Source: Tunturiibacter empetritectus (GTDB lineage: Bacteria > Acidobacteriota > Terriglobia > Terriglobales > Acidobacteriaceae). From it: 64,000 bases of DNA. Location: positions 558,001 to 622,000 of the forward strand of contig NZ_JACCCU010000003.1 in the NCBI RefSeq assembly GCF_013410875.1, written 5' to 3'. The notes under the pieces were generated by a model, which saw only the letters and a list, made by a program, of their open reading frames with translations, searched no databases and had not been told where the DNA came from. How positions within the stretch are numbered: the stretch's first letter is position 1; the number at the start of each line of letters is the position of its first letter. The position numbers were made by a program, and so were the translations under genes. Shown here in pieces: positions 24,973 through 33,527 of the stretch.

Positions 24973-26613
24973 TCAATTCGCCGCCGCAATCGCCTCCACG
25001 ATCTTGTCCATCACCTCGCGATCCGCATGAACCTGCGGCAGGTGATTCCCCACCATGATCGAAAAGATCACCGTACGCCCGCTCGCACACTCCAAATATC
25101 CGCTCAAGGCGCGAGCCTCCCCCAGTGTCCCCGTCTTCGCAAACACCTTCCCCTTCAGCGGAGCCTTCGTAAATCGCCCCTCCAGCGACCCATCCACTCC
25201 GCCCACCGGCAAGCTGCTCTTCAAATCCGCAAACCACGCCTGCCCGCTCGCATACCGCAGCAACCGCGCCGTCGCTCGCGGCGTCACCAGATCATGCCCG
25301 CTCAACCCCGATCCATCAAGGAAGACAAAATCATCCTTATCAATCCCCGCGTTCCCAAGAAACTGCCGCACCACTCGAGCCCCCTGCGCGATCGTCCCAT
25401 CTCTTCCGCGCGCCAGACCGAGCTGCCGAAGCAACAACTCCGCATGCAGATTCTGGCTCGTCTTATTCGTCACGACGATATCCTCAACAAGCTGCGCGGA
25501 CACGTGACGCGCCAATGTCCTCTCCTCCCCCGTAACAGCTACGTCGAAAGCCGCATCGTCCGATGGTTCGATCCTCTGCTGTGGCGAAACCTCCTTCCTC
25601 GCAGCATCCACAACCGCGCCCGACTCGCGGCTGAAGCTCTCCGTATCCATCAATACCCGGTGCCGCGCCCTGGCCCCGCCAGTCACATGAACCCCGCGAG
25701 ACTCCAGCATTCCCTTCAGTGCCATCGCCGCATACTCAGCCGGATCCTGAATCGCTATCTCCTCCACATCCGGCTGCCCATGCAACCCAATCGCTCCGTA
25801 GACTCGCAACACCCTGGACCCGGGAGCGCGCTCCATCTGCACTGTGCTCCCACTCTTCGCAGCTCCTGTCGTCACGGCAACATCAAGCATGTAGTAAGGC
25901 ATCGCCGGATCGAGCAACACGCTAGCCGGCGCGCCCACCGAACCTCCGGGCGTCACCGTCACCTGGATCTGGTTATCGTTGATCGACAGAGCCGACACCG
26001 GAGCGCCATATCCCCAAACCGCATCGTCGATCGCCCAGTCCTGCGCATAAGGCTCCCACGGAAAGACTGTGTCATCCCCAATTACATCTCCCTGCACACT
26101 CTTCAACCCCGTCGCCGCGATCTGGTCCGCCATCTCCTCCAGATACCGCAACGGAGCCGGGCCTGACTCCGCCGCATCAGGCTTCTGCCCCGGCATCGGC
26201 GCCACATACGGCAGCACCCGCCCCGACAAATTCGCATCTCCATTCCCGATTAGCACAAGGTGTCCCGTCAGCTTCCCGCCATCTTCAAAGACACCCCGCG
26301 CCAGAACCTTTGTCTGGTAGGTGGCCTTCGCTCCCAGCAAAGCCATCGCCGCAGCAGTCGTAAACAACTTCGCATTGCTGGCCGGCTGAAAGAGCTGTCC
26401 TTCGTTCAGCGAATAGATCGGTGCGCCGTCCATCCCTTCTACTGCGATGCCCCAATGATCCCGCGCTACCGAAGGGTCCTGCAACAGCCCGGCAATAGTC
26501 TGCGCCAGCGGTGTGCACGACGCCTCGCATCCAACGCTCTGCGCCCAGGTCGTTTGAGCACATACCGCAACCCACAACAAACCAGCCGCACGCCATCCCG
26601 AAAGCCTTTTCAT
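24973..26613 (-). CDS. dacB: D-alanyl-D-alanine carboxypeptidase/endopeptidase (PBP4 family)
   Basis: A 546-residue exported penicillin-binding protein of peptidase family S13, which trims or opens peptidoglycan cross-links. The catalytic SxxK is Ser79-Asn-Ala-Lys82. The second motif lies in LDGSGLSGHDLV, and the third, KTGT, is near the C-terminus. A signal peptide precedes residue 26. Length is slightly above the usual 480 residues. It heads an operon with a cytochrome c and two small proteins. Confidence 0.93.
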   Translation of the reverse strand: MKRLSGWRAAGLLWVAVCAQTTWAQSVGCEASCTPLAQTIAGLLQDPSVARDHWGIAVEGMDGAPIYSLNEGQLFQPASNAKLFTTAAAMALLGAKATYQTKVLARGVFEDGGKLTGHLVLIGNGDANLSGRVLPYVAPMPGQKPDAAESGPAPLRYLEEMADQIAATGLKSVQGDVIGDDTVFPWEPYAQDWAIDDAVWGYGAPVSALSINDNQIQVTVTPGGSVGAPASVLLDPAMPYYMLDVAVTTGAAKSGSTVQMERAPGSRVLRVYGAIGLHGQPDVEEIAIQDPAEYAAMALKGMLESRGVHVTGGARARHRVLMDTESFSRESGAVVDAARKEVSPQQRIEPSDDAAFDVAVTGEERTLARHVSAQLVEDIVVTNKTSQNLHAELLLRQLGLARGRDGTIAQGARVVRQFLGNAGIDKDDFVFLDGSGLSGHDLVTPRATARLLRYASGQAWFADLKSSLPVGGVDGSLEGRFTKAPLKGKVFAKTGTLGEARALSGYLECASGRTVIFSIMVGNHLPQVHADREVMDKIVEAIAAAN

Positions 26614-26678
26614 CCGCGCAGTCTAGCATTCTCTTTCGAAAAGACTGTCCGCCAGGGACACACAGCTAAAATCCAACC

Positions 26679-27599
26679 ATGCCCTTTACCCGTCGCACCG
26701 GTCACGACTGGCACCTCCGCACCAGCATCCTTCCGCTAGGCGCACGGACCATCATTATGGGCATCCTCAACGTCACTCCCGACTCCTTCTCCGACGGCGG
26801 CCACTTCTACTCCTCCCAACACGCCCCCGAGCGAGCCGTCGAGAGGGCGCTGAAGATGCTCGAAGAAGGAGCCGAGATCCTCGACCTCGGCGGCGAATCC
26901 ACCCGCCCCAACGCCACGCCTCTATCCCCAGATGAAGAACAATCCCGCATCCTCCCCGTACTCGAATCCATCCTCAAAGAAAAACCCAACGCCATCCTCT
27001 CCATCGACACCTTTCACGCCGTCACAGCCCGCCGCGCCCTCGAAACGGGAGCCGAGATTATCAACGACGTCAGTGGCCACCTCTGGGATCCCGACATGTC
27101 CAATACCTGCGCCCAATCCGGTTGCGGAGCCATCCTCATGCACACTCGAGGCCGCCCCCAGGACTGGCCGAATCTTCCCCCTCTTGCGCCCGAAGCGGTT
27201 ATGCCTCTGGTCCTTGCCGAGCTAGCCGGGCGCCTCGAATTCGCGACTGCAGCGGGTGTCCAACGCAACAAGATTGTCCTCGACCCAGGCTTCGGTTTCG
27301 GCAAGCGTCTCGATGAAAACTATCCACTTCTGGCGCACTTCGACCAGCTTCATCAGTTCAACCTTCCGATCCTTGCCGGCATCTCGCGCAAAGGCTTCCT
27401 TGCCCACACTCTGGCCCAAAGCCCCAGCCTGTCGATTTTTTTCGAAGGCGCAACCCCTTCGATGGGCGACCGCCTCCAGGCCTCCACCGCCGCCAACGTG
27501 GCCGCCATCCTTGCTGGAGCGCATATCCTTCGTACCCATGATGTCCGCCCTGCCGTCGAAGCTGCCGCCATCGCCGACCAGATCCTCGCTGCTCTTTAG
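26679..27599 (+). CDS. folP: Dihydropteroate synthase
   Basis: A 306-residue enzyme condensing p-aminobenzoate with dihydropterin pyrophosphate in folate synthesis, the sulfonamide target. Signature one is MGILNVTPDSFSDGG (27-41) and signature two ILDLGGESTRPN (67-78); DPGFGFGK and SRKGF complete the pterin site. It is slightly longer than typical, with a short N-terminal extension. It is followed by a composite repeat element and then frr. Confidence 0.96.
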   Translation: MPFTRRTGHDWHLRTSILPLGARTIIMGILNVTPDSFSDGGHFYSSQHAPERAVERALKMLEEGAEILDLGGESTRPNATPLSPDEEQSRILPVLESILKEKPNAILSIDTFHAVTARRALETGAEIINDVSGHLWDPDMSNTCAQSGCGAILMHTRGRPQDWPNLPPLAPEAVMPLVLAELAGRLEFATAAGVQRNKIVLDPGFGFGKRLDENYPLLAHFDQLHQFNLPILAGISRKGFLAHTLAQSPSLSIFFEGATPSMGDRLQASTAANVAAILAGAHILRTHDVRPAVEAAAIADQILAAL

Positions 27600-27610
27600 T
27601 GCGACCTCAT

Positions 27611-27785
27611 GTCCTGCCGGACGGCCCACTGCGCGTGGAGCGGGCGTTCGCATGCCTTTTAGAGCTTCGCGTGGTCCTCCCGTTGGTCGGAATTATCATC
27701 GTCGCGACCAACGGGAGCGCTGAGCGAAGCGGTATACAAGTCACGAAGTGACCGCCCCACGCACAGTGGGCCCGTCCGGCAGGAC
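27611..27785. repeat. Composite inverted-repeat element, copy D (full)
   Basis: A 175-bp element that opens with GTCCTGCCGGACGGCC and closes with GGGCCCGTCCGGCAGGAC, with the CCCGTTGGTCG/CGACCAACGGG pair and the GTCAC-GAA-GTGAC palindrome inside. It begins 11 bases after the folP stop. Confidence 0.9.
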
Positions 27786-27869
27786 ATCCGGATAAGTAGC
27801 TTTTCACCGCTAGCCTCGCATGGGGGAGCGTGTCTCTGTAAAATATCGGATGGCAGTGGAGGAGAACGT

Positions 27870-28454
27870 ATGGCATCGGCAATGGCAGGGATCGAGGCAT
27901 TAAAAGGTACGCATCAGCAGCTGAAAGCGAAGATGGAGAGCACGGTAGAAGACTTCCGTGGACACCTGCTATCAGCGCGGACGGGGCGGGCAAATGTCCA
28001 CATGCTCGACCAGATCAAGGTGGATTACTACGGCACAGATACGCCGGTGGCGCAGATGGGGCAAGTCTCTACGCCCGAGCCGACGCTGATCCTGGTGCAG
28101 CCTTACGACGTGGGGATGGTATCGGCGATCGAAAAGGCGATTCGCACGTCGGGGACAGGGCTGAATCCTATGACCGATGGCAAGGTGATTCGCGTGCCCG
28201 TGCCGCCGATGACCGAGGAGCGGCGCAAGGATGTGGTGAAGCAGCTGAACAAGACGCTCGAAGACCATAAGACTGCGATCCGCAACATTCGTCGCGATGG
28301 AAACGACCAGATCAAGAAGGCGGCAAAGGACAAGCTCATCTCGGCCGATGATGAGAAGCGGGCGAACGAAGAGGTTCAGCAACTGACCGACGTGGAGATC
28401 AAGCGTGTGGAAGATCTTTTCAAGACGAAGGAAAAAGAGATCATGACGGTCTGA
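27870..28454 (+). CDS. frr: Ribosome recycling factor
   Basis: A 194-residue protein that releases ribosomes from mRNA after termination together with EF-G. Domain I motifs are clear: FRGHLLSARTGRANVHMLDQI near the start and VKQLNKTLEDHKTAIRNIRR in the second half. It is a few residues longer than the usual 185. A GGAGGAGAA ribosome site precedes it, and an intrinsic terminator follows. Confidence 0.96.
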   Translation: MASAMAGIEALKGTHQQLKAKMESTVEDFRGHLLSARTGRANVHMLDQIKVDYYGTDTPVAQMGQVSTPEPTLILVQPYDVGMVSAIEKAIRTSGTGLNPMTDGKVIRVPVPPMTEERRKDVVKQLNKTLEDHKTAIRNIRRDGNDQIKKAAKDKLISADDEKRANEEVQQLTDVEIKRVEDLFKTKEKEIMTV

Positions 28455-28477
28455 GCATATTCAGACTCGAGATCGGA

Positions 28478-28512
28478 CGGCCTTCACTGTAGCTGGTGAA
28501 GGTCGTTTTTTT
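28478..28512 (+). terminator. Rho-independent terminator of frr
   Basis: CCTTCAC (28481-28487) pairs with GTGAAGG (28496-28502) across an eight-base loop, and a run of seven T follows at 28506-28512. Confidence 0.85.
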
Positions 28513-28714
28513 GTGGGTGGCCGGACCTTGCTAAATCTGAATCGTCGTCGCGGACGAGTCGCCTTCGTTCCCCACGATCTCTCAGCAGAATTCGCTGCTT
28601 ACAGACGGAGCAGATCCAGGGGAAGTAGCCAAAGAAGGGGAGGAAGTTGCCCTCAAAGAGTCCGACGCGTTTTGTCCGCGAGAGCTTGCCGAAGTGGCAT
28701 TTTGTACATTGCAT
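28484..28714 (-). CDS. Small zinc-ribbon-like protein
   Basis: A 76-residue protein starting MQCTKCHFGK with paired CxxC motifs (Cys3/Cys6 and Cys35/Cys38) around an aromatic segment (PFFGYFPWIC). This is the layout of small zinc ribbons. A GGAG ribosome site precedes the ATG at 28714. Its 3' end overlaps the frr terminator from the opposite strand. The longer frame from 28750 adds residues not needed for the domain. No specific role can be assigned. Confidence 0.65.
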   Translation of the reverse strand: MQCTKCHFGKLSRTKRVGLFEGNFLPFFGYFPWICSVCKQRILLRDRGERRRLVRDDDSDLARSGHPQKNDLHQLQ

Positions 28715-28963
28715 GGATGTCTCCGCTGTGCTCGGCTGGTGCGGCCGCATGCTGGTAAGAGGTACGGCGGACGGCTGGAGTTGGATTTGCCGCTCCTCAA
28801 CTTTGAGCAGCCGTTTAGATCCCGGGAATTAAATAAATTGAGATTTACGGCAGATATGCAATTGGGCTTGAGTTTCAAAGCTCTAACGCTTTTGGAATCT
28901 GCGCCGATGATTGGATCAGCCGTTCTCGCTTCGTGGGGATGGCAAGATCTCCGGGAGGCTGGC

Positions 28964-29416
28964 GTGAGCAAGTTCGAGGGTCAGGTCGATAGCCAATTCG
29001 ATGGCCAGAAGGAGAAGGAAGAGCAGGCGGAGCAACAAGAACAGGAGAAGCAGCAGGAACAGAAGGAGCGGCGGAGCTTTGCGGTGGAGGGGATCGTCGA
29101 ACGGCGGGAGCATACGCGCTACGCCGTGGACGCATGGGCCGAGGTAATGGTGAAGGATGGGACCATGCTGTTTCGCGGGCAGGTGCTCGATGTGAGCCAG
29201 GGGGGCTGCTACATCGAGACAGAGGCCCGGCTGCGGCTGGCTCCAGGCACGCCGGTGGAGATTGTGTTTCGGGCGCACGACCGTGTGTTGCGCTGCGAGG
29301 GGACCAGCCGAATGGTGAGGACACGCGGGGCGGGCTTTTTGTTTGAGACGATGAGCGCCAAGGTGCGGGTTGAGCTGGAGGGGTTGATCGCGGAGCTTAG
29401 TGGGGAGCGAGGATAG
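28964..29416 (+). CDS. PilZ domain protein
   Basis: A 150-residue protein. About the first 35 residues are a Gln/Glu/Lys-rich, probably coiled-coil segment. Then comes a PilZ domain with the RR..R-type start (ERREHTRYAVDAWAE) and the DVSQGGCYIE motif, which matches the D/NxSxxG c-di-GMP-binding signature. It probably senses cyclic di-GMP. The GTG at 28964 is chosen because GGGAGG lies five bases upstream; the frame is open farther upstream but overlaps the divergent zinc-ribbon gene. Confidence 0.83.
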   Translation: MSKFEGQVDSQFDGQKEKEEQAEQQEQEKQQEQKERRSFAVEGIVERREHTRYAVDAWAEVMVKDGTMLFRGQVLDVSQGGCYIETEARLRLAPGTPVEIVFRAHDRVLRCEGTSRMVRTRGAGFLFETMSAKVRVELEGLIAELSGERG

Positions 29417-29426
29417 CGCTCCCTGG

Positions 29427-29897
29427 CTAGGTGGTGTGGTCGATGATGATCTTCCAGCCATCGGACGTCTTCTCGAAGACGAGGGAGAAGATGCCTCCAG
29501 CATTGCCGCCATCTTTTTTGCCGCGGTCAAGGTGATACTTGCCAATGCAGACGGCGAAGTTTTCATCGAGCGTGTGGACCTCAAGCTCGGAGAAGGTAAG
29601 GTTGCCCATGGCGGCGCGGTTGGGGTAGTCGCGCTTGTACTGATCGAGCATGCCTGCGTAGCTGCGGGAGATCTGGTGCGTGATGAAGAGGGTATCGGGG
29701 GAGTCCTTGTAGCCGCTCGCGAAGGCGGTAAGATCGCCGCGGTTCCACGCGGCCTCCTGAGCCAGCAGAACCTTGATAACGTCTAGCTCCTGGCGTGAGG
29801 CGGTGTGGAGCGGCTCGGGCGCTTGTGCGGATAGCATGACCGGTGCGAGAAGGACGAGAAAGACTGCAGCAAGGCGGAGAAAGGAGCGCAGTGGCAT
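29427..29897 (-). CDS. Exported NTF2-like (DUF4440/SnoaL) protein
   Basis: A 156-residue protein with a signal peptide (MPLRSFLRLAAVFLVL, cleavage near SAQAP) followed by one NTF2-like domain: LLAQEAAWNRGDLTAFASGY at its start and FEKTSDGWKIIIDHTT at its end. The fold binds small molecules or acts as a dimerisation module; no catalytic residues can be singled out. The start at 29897 is supported by the signal peptide; the frame is open upstream to 30218. Confidence 0.82.
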   Translation of the reverse strand: MPLRSFLRLAAVFLVLLAPVMLSAQAPEPLHTASRQELDVIKVLLAQEAAWNRGDLTAFASGYKDSPDTLFITHQISRSYAGMLDQYKRDYPNRAAMGNLTFSELEVHTLDENFAVCIGKYHLDRGKKDGGNAGGIFSLVFEKTSDGWKIIIDHTT

Positions 29898-30136
29898 AAG
29901 GAACCTCGAAGGAAAAGCTCTCTGGTTTGGCGTCGTTTCGTGTAGTTGCTTCATAAACGAATTGCGTGTCAGGTCGGATTGATAGTAGACCATGCGGAAG
30001 ATCTCGGCTCTGGTAGATGTCATCACCGTAACTGTTCGAGCACCCCTGGAATCGAGGGGGCATGCAAAGGTGGCCACCGAGCGTATTTTCATCCCTGTGT
30101 GGGAAACGCATGGTATCAATCGGTTCATAGAGATGC

Positions 30137-31498
30137 GTGCGGGTGAAGATGTGGAGGCGTATGAGGAGATCCCCCGGCAGTATCGGTTTGGGCCGCAGGA
30201 TGATTCGCGTTGCGGCATGGATTTTTGTGGGAGCTGGTGTCACGTTTTGCCAGACGTCCGTTCCCGGAACGCCAGCTGGGCATACCCTTCAGGCATGGCT
30301 GGATGCGTTCAACAGCGGAGACGAAGCGAAGCTCGATGCCTACAGAAAGACAGTGGACAGGACAGGCACCTTTGCGACAGCGACGTCGTTCAGAAAGCAG
30401 ACGGGCGGACTTGATTTGCTGGAGATCGATAGCAGCGAACCGTTGCTGATCAAGTTCAAGGTGAAGGAAAAGGCTGGCCCCACGGTGGCGTTTGGAAGCA
30501 TCCGGGTTAAGGACGGGCAGCCGGTGACGGTGGAGCATATCGATCTCGTGGCTGCGCCTCCGAACGCTGTCTTTGAACAGATGAAGCTGGATGCAGCGAG
30601 TCGAAAGCTGGTAATCGACGGGGTTGGAGCAAAGCTGACGGAGTTTTATGTCTATCCTGAATCCGCGCAAAAGATGGTGGAGGCCCTCCAAGCGCACGAG
30701 AAGCGTGGCGACTACGATTCCGTAACGGATGGTGATGCCCTGGCGCAACTGCTGACCGATCATCTGCGAGAGGTGAGCCATGACAGGCATCTGAATCTGA
30801 GATTCACGCCCTACAAGCAACCGGCAGAGACCGGAGAGAAGGGGCCAAGCAAGGACGAGGTGGCGCAGAGGCGGCAGGAGATGGAGCGGGACAACTGCGC
30901 ATTTCGCAAAGTAGAGGTGCTTGAGAACAATGTGGGGTATGTAAAGCTGGACGCATTCTCGGACCCTGCCGTGTGTGGCCCGACAGTGGTGGCGGCGATG
31001 AACTTTGTCGGGCATGCGGACGGGATCATCTTTGACTTGCGAGACAACGGCGGGGGTGACCCGAAGATGGTGGCATTCCTCCTGAGTTATGTCTTCGATC
31101 AGGCGACGCATGTGAACGATCTTTATAACCGTAAGGAGAACTTAACGGAGCAGTACTGGACTTCGCCTTATGTACCGGGACCCAGGCTTGGGGACAAGCC
31201 GGTGTTTGTGCTGACGTCGAAGGATACTTTTTCAGGAGGTGAGGAGTTCTCCTATGACCTGAAGAGTTTGAAGCGGGCGACGATTGTCGGTGAGACAACT
31301 GGCGGGGGAGCGCATCCGGTGAGAGGGGTGCGAGTGAACGATCACTTTACGGTGGGGGTGCCGTTTGCGCGAGCGGTGAATCCAGTCTCAAAGACGGACT
31401 GGGAGGGGACTGGAGTGGTGCCTGATGTTCCGGTGAAGGCGGACGATGCGCTGGAGACGGCAGAGAAGCTAATGGCAGAGAAGCTTCAGAAAAAATAA
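30137..31498 (+). CDS. S41-family C-terminal processing peptidase-like protein
   Basis: A 453-residue exported protein. Residues 50-140 resemble an NTF2-like or other small domain, and about 155-225 form the helical N-terminal segment typical of interphotoreceptor-retinoid-binding-type S41 proteins. The protease core follows, with IIFDLRDNGGGDP and the catalytic Ser366 in DTFSGGEEF. There is no PDZ domain. The start is uncertain: GTG 30137, ATG 30161 and ATG 30200 are all in frame, and the last would place the signal peptide (MIRVAAWIFVGAG) at the N-terminus. Confidence 0.85.
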   Translation: MRVKMWRRMRRSPGSIGLGRRMIRVAAWIFVGAGVTFCQTSVPGTPAGHTLQAWLDAFNSGDEAKLDAYRKTVDRTGTFATATSFRKQTGGLDLLEIDSSEPLLIKFKVKEKAGPTVAFGSIRVKDGQPVTVEHIDLVAAPPNAVFEQMKLDAASRKLVIDGVGAKLTEFYVYPESAQKMVEALQAHEKRGDYDSVTDGDALAQLLTDHLREVSHDRHLNLRFTPYKQPAETGEKGPSKDEVAQRRQEMERDNCAFRKVEVLENNVGYVKLDAFSDPAVCGPTVVAAMNFVGHADGIIFDLRDNGGGDPKMVAFLLSYVFDQATHVNDLYNRKENLTEQYWTSPYVPGPRLGDKPVFVLTSKDTFSGGEEFSYDLKSLKRATIVGETTGGGAHPVRGVRVNDHFTVGVPFARAVNPVSKTDWEGTGVVPDVPVKADDALETAEKLMAEKLQKK

Positions 31499-31629
31499 TG
31501 CTGAGGGCAGACTCATCGTCAAAGCGATGGGTGGATTTTTATGCCAGCGCTTTCGCGTCGGCTAATCTCGGTTGAAGCGGGCGTTTTCGTTGATTGACGG
31601 ATATTGATGAGAAGGAGTTTTGATACACG

Positions 31630-32814
31630 ATGGCACGATCAAATTTATCGCGATTGCCGGGTCTGGACACGTTGCGCGCACTCGCGATTGTGGCAGTGAT
31701 GTTGTATCACCTGGAGGGATACCTTCCAAGCAGCATTGTTCCTGTCGCGCAATTTGGCTGGATGGGGGTCGACCTGTTCTTTGTGCTGAGCGGATACCTG
31801 ATCGGGTCGCAACTGCTGAAGCCTTATGCGTCGGGCGATCGGCCTTCGATTTGGAGTTTTTACCGTCGGAGAGCGTATCGGATTCTTCCGGCCTATTTGG
31901 TTGTTCTGTGGCTCTATCTGGCGTTTCCTGCGTGGCATGAGTCTCCGGTGCTGCCCCCGGTGTGGCAGTTTTTGACGTTCACGGTCAATCTGTTTTTCGT
32001 CGACTTTAGCCAACATGCCTTTTCGCATGTCTGGTCTCTGTGCGTGGAGGAGCACTTCTATCTGGTGCTTCCGCTGCTGGTGATCTGGTTGATGCGAAGG
32101 CCGTCGCTGCGGAAGACGGTCTTTATCGTCGGCGGAGTGATTTTGTTTGGAATCTGTTTTCGCGGCTACATGCTCTTACCTTTGATTGCGCCTGCGAGAT
32201 GGAGTGGACGCGAGGTGCCTGACGGTTTCGGGACGTTTTACTATCGTTATCTGTACTATCCGACGTACTCGCGGCTCGATGGACTGGTGGTTGGGGTAAC
32301 GCTGGCGTTGGTGCGGATCTTCCGGTCCGGTTGGTGGTCGTGGCTGCTGCGCAGGGGGAACGCGGCCTTGATTTTTGGGATCGCGCTTACCGGCGCGGTG
32401 TGCTGGATGTTTCGGAATGATGGGATGGGGGATGCGACGAAGATTGCGGCGTGGGGCACAGTGGTTGGGTATCCATTGTTGGCGGTCGGGCTGGGGTTAC
32501 TGGTGGTTTCGAGCGTCAGCAACGATGGATGGCTGAGCCGGTTTTCAGTGCCAGGGTCACGATTGCTGGCGACGCTTGCCTTCAGCCTTTATCTAACGCA
32601 TAAAGAGATCGCGCATCTGGATCGCAGGTACCTACCCTCGCTCACGGCCTCTCCCGATTGGAAGACGGTGGTGATCTATGCGGTGACATGCTTGTTGGCG
32701 GCTGGTCTGTTGTATGTGTTGGTAGAGCGACCATTCATGGTGCTTCGGGATCGCTACGAACGGCGAGTTGCAGAAAAGGTAGATGCGGAGATGCTTCATG
32801 AGCCGGCTTTGTAG
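31630..32814 (+). CDS. Acyltransferase 3 family membrane protein
   Basis: A 394-residue protein with about ten membrane helices. The N-terminal motif LPGLDTLRALAIVAVMLYHL contains the conserved Arg and catalytic His, and FFVLSGYLIG is the second family motif. These enzymes O-acylate cell-surface sugars, peptidoglycan or lipids. It stands alone, convergent with a TMEM175-like gene, so its acceptor is unknown. Confidence 0.92.
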   Translation: MARSNLSRLPGLDTLRALAIVAVMLYHLEGYLPSSIVPVAQFGWMGVDLFFVLSGYLIGSQLLKPYASGDRPSIWSFYRRRAYRILPAYLVVLWLYLAFPAWHESPVLPPVWQFLTFTVNLFFVDFSQHAFSHVWSLCVEEHFYLVLPLLVIWLMRRPSLRKTVFIVGGVILFGICFRGYMLLPLIAPARWSGREVPDGFGTFYYRYLYYPTYSRLDGLVVGVTLALVRIFRSGWWSWLLRRGNAALIFGIALTGAVCWMFRNDGMGDATKIAAWGTVVGYPLLAVGLGLLVVSSVSNDGWLSRFSVPGSRLLATLAFSLYLTHKEIAHLDRRYLPSLTASPDWKTVVIYAVTCLLAAGLLYVLVERPFMVLRDRYERRVAEKVDAEMLHEPAL

Positions 32815-32820
32815 CGGAGG

Positions 32821-33441
32821 CTAATCGCGGTTGAAGTGGGTGTTGTCGAGGTCTTCGCGTGGTTTGACCCCTACGGTGGGGGTGATCCAGATGATCGTGA
32901 CGAAGGCGCAGAGGCCCAGGGCCACGTGGGGGTGCGAGAAGGCAATGGTTAAGGCGACAAGATAGACGAAGAGGGAGAGCTGATTTTTGCGCTGGACGGA
33001 GGTGTCCTCCGCTTCGAGCTTGTTGGCGATGCGGAGACGGCGGGTGATGGAGAGGCGCAGAAGAAGGAAGCTGAACCCGGTGAAGATCATCGAGGCGATG
33101 TAGAGGAAGACGGAGAAGGAGTCAAGTTTTTTTTCGAGAACGTACGAGGTGAAGAAGGGCAGGAGAGAGAGCCAGAAGAGGAAGAAGAGATTGGCATAGA
33201 GGACCAACTCGTCGGCTTCTTCGGTGCGGTGGACCAGATGGTGGTGGTTAATCCAATAGATCCCCGTAAAAGCGAAGGAGATGGCGTAGATGGCGAGGGT
33301 GGGGAGGACAGCGGAGAGTCCGGCGACGCCCTCCTGGTGGGGGACCTTAAGTTCGAGCACCATGATGGTGATGATGACGGCGATGACTCCGTCGGAGAAG
33401 GCTTCAAGGCGGGCTGGGGAGGAGAGGTGATGGCGGGGCAT
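32821..33441 (-). CDS. TMEM175-family (DUF1211) putative potassium channel
   Basis: A 206-residue membrane protein with the diagnostic RLEAFSDGVIAVIITIM at its first helix and five further hydrophobic segments. Bacterial TMEM175 proteins are tetrameric K+-permeable channels with the FSD motif in helix 1. The start at 33441 (MPRHHLSS) puts the FSD motif close to the N-terminus as in the family; in-frame starts at 33477 and 33570 would add non-conserved residues. Confidence 0.85.
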   Translation of the reverse strand: MPRHHLSSPARLEAFSDGVIAVIITIMVLELKVPHQEGVAGLSAVLPTLAIYAISFAFTGIYWINHHHLVHRTEEADELVLYANLFFLFWLSLLPFFTSYVLEKKLDSFSVFLYIASMIFTGFSFLLLRLSITRRLRIANKLEAEDTSVQRKNQLSLFVYLVALTIAFSHPHVALGLCAFVTIIWITPTVGVKPREDLDNTHFNRD

Positions 33442-33527
33442 AGGTTTGTAGCTGGGCTCTGGTGTTGGGAGCAGCATACAACGACGATTGGCGCGAAGGG
33501 ACGGGCTGTTGAGACTAAAATAATGGG

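Noticed and set aside
24607..26166. 519-codon open frame opposite dacB
   Set aside because: Arg/His/Pro-rich shadow of dacB, with no recognisable domain.
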